Shown in pieces: positions 61,057-64,000 of a stretch of 64,000 nt of DNA. The position numbers and the translations under genes are program-made. The stretch spans positions 1 to 64,000 of the forward strand of contig NZ_JACVQF010000223.1 in the NCBI RefSeq assembly GCF_014534645.1, written 5' to 3'. This stretch comes from Streptomyces griseicoloratus. Its GTDB lineage: Bacteria; Actinomycetota; Actinomycetes; Streptomycetales; Streptomycetaceae. The notes beneath the pieces are model-generated. The model made no database searches. It saw nothing but the letters and a program-made list of their open reading frames with translations, and was not told where the DNA came from. Every line of letters starts with the position of its first letter. Within the stretch, counting starts at the first letter, position 1.

Positions 61057-62339
61057 CGTCGGTTCCTCGGGTCGGTGCCGGCGGGGTGGGCCGGCCGCGG
61101 TGGCGCGTCCGGGAACACCCAGGCCCGGAAGAGCAGGAAACGCAGCACGGTGGCCGCGAGATTGGCGGCGACCAGCACCGCCAGTTCGGTGGAGTGGGCG
61201 GGATCGGCCGTCGCCGCGTTCAGGGCGGCGAGCGAGCCGCTGGTCAGGGCGAGCCCGATGGCGAAGACCACCAGGCCCTGCGCCTGGTGGCGTACGGCAC
61301 CGCCCCGACCGCGCACCCCGAAGGTCAGCCGCCGGTTGGCCGCGGTGTTGGCGACCGCCGAGACCAGCAGGGCGAGGGCGTTGGCGGCCTGCGAACCGGC
61401 GAAGAGGCGGAAGCCGCTGTACAGCAGCAGGTAGAACAGGGTCGACAGGACGCCGACGACGCAGAAGCCGACGAGCTGGCGGGCCAGGCCGTGCGGCACG
61501 TCCTTGATGTCGCGGTCGCGCGGGTCGTCGCCGAACGGCCGGGCCAGCCGGTCCAGTGGCAGCGAGCCGGTGGCCAGGGCCTTGCCGACCCGCCACACGC
61601 CCTTGAGGTCGTCGGTCGCCGTCTTCACGATGTGCACGGTGGAGTCGGGGTCGTCGACCCAGTCGACCGGCACCTCGTGGATCCGCAGGCCGGCGCGCTC
61701 GGCCAGCACCAGCATCTCGGTGTCGAAGAACCAGCCGGTGTCCTCCACCAGCGGCAGCAGCACCCGGGCCACGTCCGCGCGTATCGCCTTGAAGCCGCAC
61801 TGGGCGTCGGAGAAGCGGGCCTGCAGCGAGCCGCGCAGGATGAGGTTGTAGGAGCGGGAGATGAACTCCCGCTTGGCACCGCGCACGACCCGGGAGCTGC
61901 GGGAGAGCCGGGAGCCGATCGCGAGGTCGGAGTGGCCGGAGATCAGCGGGGCCACCAGCGGCAGCAGCGCGTTGAGGTCGGTGGACAGGTCCACGTCCAT
62001 GTAGGCGAGGACCGGGGCGTCCGAGGCCGACCAGACGGTCCCGAGGGCCCGGCCGCGGCCCTTCTGCTCCAGCCGGAAGGACGTGACCTCGGCGAGCCGG
62101 TCCGCCAGCCGCGCGGCCACCTCCGGGGTGGCGTCCGTGGAGGCGTTGTCCGCGATCGTGATGCGGAACGCGTACGGGAACGTGCGCGTGAGGTGCTCGT
62201 GCAGTCTCAGCACGCACGGCCCCAGGTCCTTCTCCTCGTTGTGAACGGGGACCACGACGTCCAGGACAGGGGTACCGGCTCCTGTGGCCGGGAGGTGCTC
62301 CCGCGCCGGCAGGGTGCCGGGAGAAGAGTCGGTTCGCAT
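61053..62339 (-). CDS. Bifunctional GT2 glycosyltransferase/GtrA-type flippase protein
   Basis: The product is 428 aa from the ATG at 62339. The N-terminal GT2 domain (about 25-265) resembles dolichol/polyprenyl-phosphate sugar synthases: VLDVVVPVHNEEKDLGPCVLRLHEHL, IADNASTDAT, AYMDVDLSTDL (DxD), SSRVVRGAKREFISRSYNLILRG and DAQCGFKAIRADVARVLLP. The C-terminal GtrA domain (about 285-405) has four helices (QLVGFCVVGVLSTLFYLLLYSGFRLF ... NALALLVSAVANTAANRRLTFG). Together they would load and flip a polyprenyl-linked sugar used by the GT39 enzyme encoded next. The gene is in an operon with the kinase upstream (15-bp gap). Confidence 0.92.
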   Translation of the reverse strand: MRTDSSPGTLPAREHLPATGAGTPVLDVVVPVHNEEKDLGPCVLRLHEHLTRTFPYAFRITIADNASTDATPEVAARLADRLAEVTSFRLEQKGRGRALGTVWSASDAPVLAYMDVDLSTDLNALLPLVAPLISGHSDLAIGSRLSRSSRVVRGAKREFISRSYNLILRGSLQARFSDAQCGFKAIRADVARVLLPLVEDTGWFFDTEMLVLAERAGLRIHEVPVDWVDDPDSTVHIVKTATDDLKGVWRVGKALATGSLPLDRLARPFGDDPRDRDIKDVPHGLARQLVGFCVVGVLSTLFYLLLYSGFRLFAGSQAANALALLVSAVANTAANRRLTFGVRGRGGAVRHQAQGLVVFAIGLALTSGSLAALNAATADPAHSTELAVLVAANLAATVLRFLLFRAWVFPDAPPRPAHPAGTDPRNRR

Positions 62340-62353
62340 GGGACCGACTCTTC

Positions 62354-63898
62354 TCAACTCCCCTGTCGCACCCGTGTGGTCAGGCTGTGCTGTGCCTGTG
62401 AGTGGACCTGACGGCCCGCTTCGGCCGGCGGCGCGGGCAGGTGCACGGTGAACACCGTCCGTCCGGGCACGCTGTCGACGGTCACGGCACCGCCGTGCGC
62501 GGCCGCCACGGCCTGCACGATGGCGAGCCCCAGCCCGGTCGAGCCGGTGGCGCGCGAGCGTGCGGAGTCGCCGCGCGCGAACCGTTCGAAGACGTGCGGG
62601 AGCAGCTCCGGCGGAATGCCCGGCCCGTTGTCCTCGACGTCCACGCACACCCACGGCCCGCTCCGCCGCACGCGCGCGGTGACGGTCGTACCGGGCGGGG
62701 TGTGGTTGCGGGCGTTGCCGAGCAGGTTGACGAGGACCTGCTGGAGCCGGGCCGCGTCCGCCGACACGAGCGCCGGCTCGTCGGGCAGGTCGAGCCGCCA
62801 GTTGTGGCCGAGGCCGGCCGCGCGGGCGTCGCTGACGGTGTCCACGACGAGCGGTACGAGGTCGGTCCGCTCGAACTGCAGGGGGCGGCCGGCGTCCAGG
62901 CGGGCGAGCAGGAGCAGGTCCTCGACGAGGAGGGTCATGCGCCCGGCCTCGGACTCGATCCGGCCCAGCGCGTGCCGGGTGTCGGGGCCGACCCGTTCCC
63001 GGCCGCGTCTGGTCAGCTCGGCGTACCCGCGGATGGAGGCGAGCGGGGTGCGCAGCTCGTGGCTGGCGTCCGCGACGAACTGCCGTACCCGCGTCTCGCT
63101 GCGCTGCCGGGCGTGCAGGGCCCCGTGCACGTGGTCCAGCATCCGGTTGAGCGCGGCACCGACCCGGCCGACCTCGGTGTGCGGGTCGCACTCGGACTCC
63201 GGGACCCGCTCGTCGAGGTTCACCTCGCCGCTGTGCAGGGGGAGTTCGGAGACGCGGGTGGCGGTGGCGGCGACCCTGCGCAGGGGGCGGGTGGCGACGC
63301 CGACGATGACGGTCCCGGCGAGGGAGGCGGCGACCAGGCCGGCGACGGTGACGCTGAACTCGACGAGGATCAGCGTGCTGATGATGCTCTCGGTGTCCTT
63401 CGTCGGGAGGGCGACGTAGAACTCCCCCTCCCGTCCGCTCTCGTACCGGACGAGGTACTCGCCCAGCCCGGGGATGTCCACGGCGTGCGGCTCGCGGTCC
63501 CTGGGGACGGCGGTGAGAGCGGCCAGCTGGGTGTCGTCGAGGAGGACGCCCTCGGTCGTCGGGACCCCGTTCTCGCTCTTCCCCTTGCTGACGACACCCT
63601 GGGTGGCCTCGCCGTTCACGACGGTCGCCGCGAGGGTGCCGATCTCCTGCGGGCCCTTGACGACGAATTCGAGCGGGTCATGGCCGTCCAGCGGGTTCGG
63701 GTCCGGCCGGCCGGCCGCGGGGCCGCCCACGGCCCGCATCGACACGTCCTTGAGCTGCCCGTCCAACTGCTCGTACAGATGCGACCGCAGCGCCAGCGTC
63801 GTCACCGTGCCGATCACCGCGCAGACCATGGCGATCAGCGCCACCGACGCGACGACGAGCCGCGTCCGCAGGGTCCGCGGCCGTCGTCGTACGGTCAT
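62354..63898 (-). CDS. Two-component sensor histidine kinase (OmpR-partner type)
   Basis: The product is 514 aa. The first transmembrane helix (VVASVALIAMVCAVIGTVTTLAL, about 15-37) and the second (ILVEFSVTVAGLVAASLAGTVIVGV, about 180-204) bracket an extracytoplasmic sensor of about 140 residues. HAMP follows, then HisKA with phospho-acceptor His near residue 280 (FVADASHELRTPLASIRGYAELT) and HATPase_c with N box LLGNARNHTPPGT, DNGPGIP and GLGLAIVQAVAAAHGG. It is paired with the OmpR-type regulator just upstream (4-bp overlap) and followed by two glycosyltransferase genes, which suggests that it controls envelope glycan synthesis. Confidence 0.95.
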   Translation of the reverse strand: MTVRRRPRTLRTRLVVASVALIAMVCAVIGTVTTLALRSHLYEQLDGQLKDVSMRAVGGPAAGRPDPNPLDGHDPLEFVVKGPQEIGTLAATVVNGEATQGVVSKGKSENGVPTTEGVLLDDTQLAALTAVPRDREPHAVDIPGLGEYLVRYESGREGEFYVALPTKDTESIISTLILVEFSVTVAGLVAASLAGTVIVGVATRPLRRVAATATRVSELPLHSGEVNLDERVPESECDPHTEVGRVGAALNRMLDHVHGALHARQRSETRVRQFVADASHELRTPLASIRGYAELTRRGRERVGPDTRHALGRIESEAGRMTLLVEDLLLLARLDAGRPLQFERTDLVPLVVDTVSDARAAGLGHNWRLDLPDEPALVSADAARLQQVLVNLLGNARNHTPPGTTVTARVRRSGPWVCVDVEDNGPGIPPELLPHVFERFARGDSARSRATGSTGLGLAIVQAVAAAHGGAVTVDSVPGRTVFTVHLPAPPAEAGRQVHSQAQHSLTTRVRQGS

Positions 63899-64000
63899 GA
63901 CACCGCGGGCTTGATCAGGTACCCGGCACCGCGCCGGGTGTGGATCATCGGCTCCCGCCCCGCGTCGATCTTCCGGCGCAGGTACGAGATGTACAGCTCG
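63895..64000 (-). CDS. OmpR-family response regulator (only the C-terminal end is in the window)
   Basis: The visible last 34 residues read ELYISYLRRKIDAGREPMIHTRRGAGYLIKPAVS, the end of the winged-helix DNA-binding domain with the conserved Y-I-x-x-LRxKI and TxRGxGY motifs. The stop overlaps the kinase start (63895-63898). The receiver domain lies beyond the window edge. Confidence 0.93.
   Translation of the reverse strand, partial: ELYISYLRRKIDAGREPMIHTRRGAGYLIKPAVS

Noticed and set aside
57304-61434. A 1376-codon plus-strand frame opposite the MFS and GT39 genes
   Set aside because: Antisense shadow of two well-supported membrane protein genes.

Overview
This window is a GC-rich actinobacterial chromosome segment, almost certainly Streptomyces. 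Codon use is strongly GC3-biased, GTG starts and 4-bp start/stop overlaps are common, and bldC, an lsr2-type gene, sigF and sigN, vdh and a purine block all occur. As far as I remember the S. coelicolor map, the gene order resembles its SCO4096 to SCO4020 region read backwards. I see no insertion sequence, integrase, prophage or CRISPR array. The region is core chromosome with a few accessory regulatory and transport modules.

Layout. 1-9.5 kb: a DEAD-box RNA helicase cut by the window edge, a small lipoprotein, a minimal zinc peptidase divergent from a membrane metallophosphoesterase, a tRNA Glu-Asp-Phe cluster with its own promoter, hrpA, and a second identical tRNA-Asp. 9.6-13.8 kb: a 63-aa gene, bldC, a conserved unknown gene, valine dehydrogenase and a DUF3073 gene. 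13.8-21.6 kb: purM, purF, a META-domain lipoprotein, a mycothiol-dependent-isomerase-like gene and purS-purQ-purL. 21.9-26.6 kb: an lsr2 paralogue, tRNA-Gly genes, and an ABC exporter plus two-component operon lying between two identical tRNA-Gly(GCC) genes. 26.6-35.5 kb: purC, an N,N-dimethylformamidase-like protein, a membrane protein resembling a peptidase M48 without its active site, purD, dnaX, the SRP RNA and a tRNA-Ser.

35.6-44.7 kb: a CopC-CopD fusion, then an iron-regulated-looking divergon. A DmdR/IdeR-type iron box lies between a siderophore-interacting reductase (rightward) and an overlapping leftward operon of penicillin-acylase-like hydrolase, IucB-like acetyltransferase, cupin and SDR. 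A HhH-GPD DNA repair protein and an HdeD-like membrane protein with small overlapping genes follow. 45-51.7 kb: a LytR_C protein, upp, a tRNA adenosine deaminase gene pair, a tRNA-Ser, a small membrane protein with a Dabb protein, and the paralogous sigma factors sigF and sigN. 51.5-56.5 kb: a MarR regulator with two well-formed operator palindromes over its promoter, an MFS exporter carrying three C-terminal carboxypeptidase-regulatory-like domains, a YceI protein carrying the same domain, and an F420/FMN PPOX-type protein. 56.5-64 kb: an MFS-TetR operon with a palindrome-decorated promoter, then an operon of OmpR-type regulator (cut by the edge), histidine kinase, GT2-GtrA glycosyltransferase and a large GT39-type membrane glycosyltransferase.

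How the parts relate. Seven purine genes (purM, F, S, Q, L, C, D) supply most of the route to IMP, but they are interleaved with unrelated modules. The tRNA, SRP RNA, dnaX, helicase and tadA genes are housekeeping. bldC, sigF, sigN and the lsr2 paralogue belong to development and nucleoid regulation. The least explained parts are the MarR/MFS-fusion/YceI module, the iron-boxed acylase operon with no export signal on the acylase, and the M48-like protein without a catalytic site. All starts, promoters and operators come from reading the sequence. Nothing was searched against a database.
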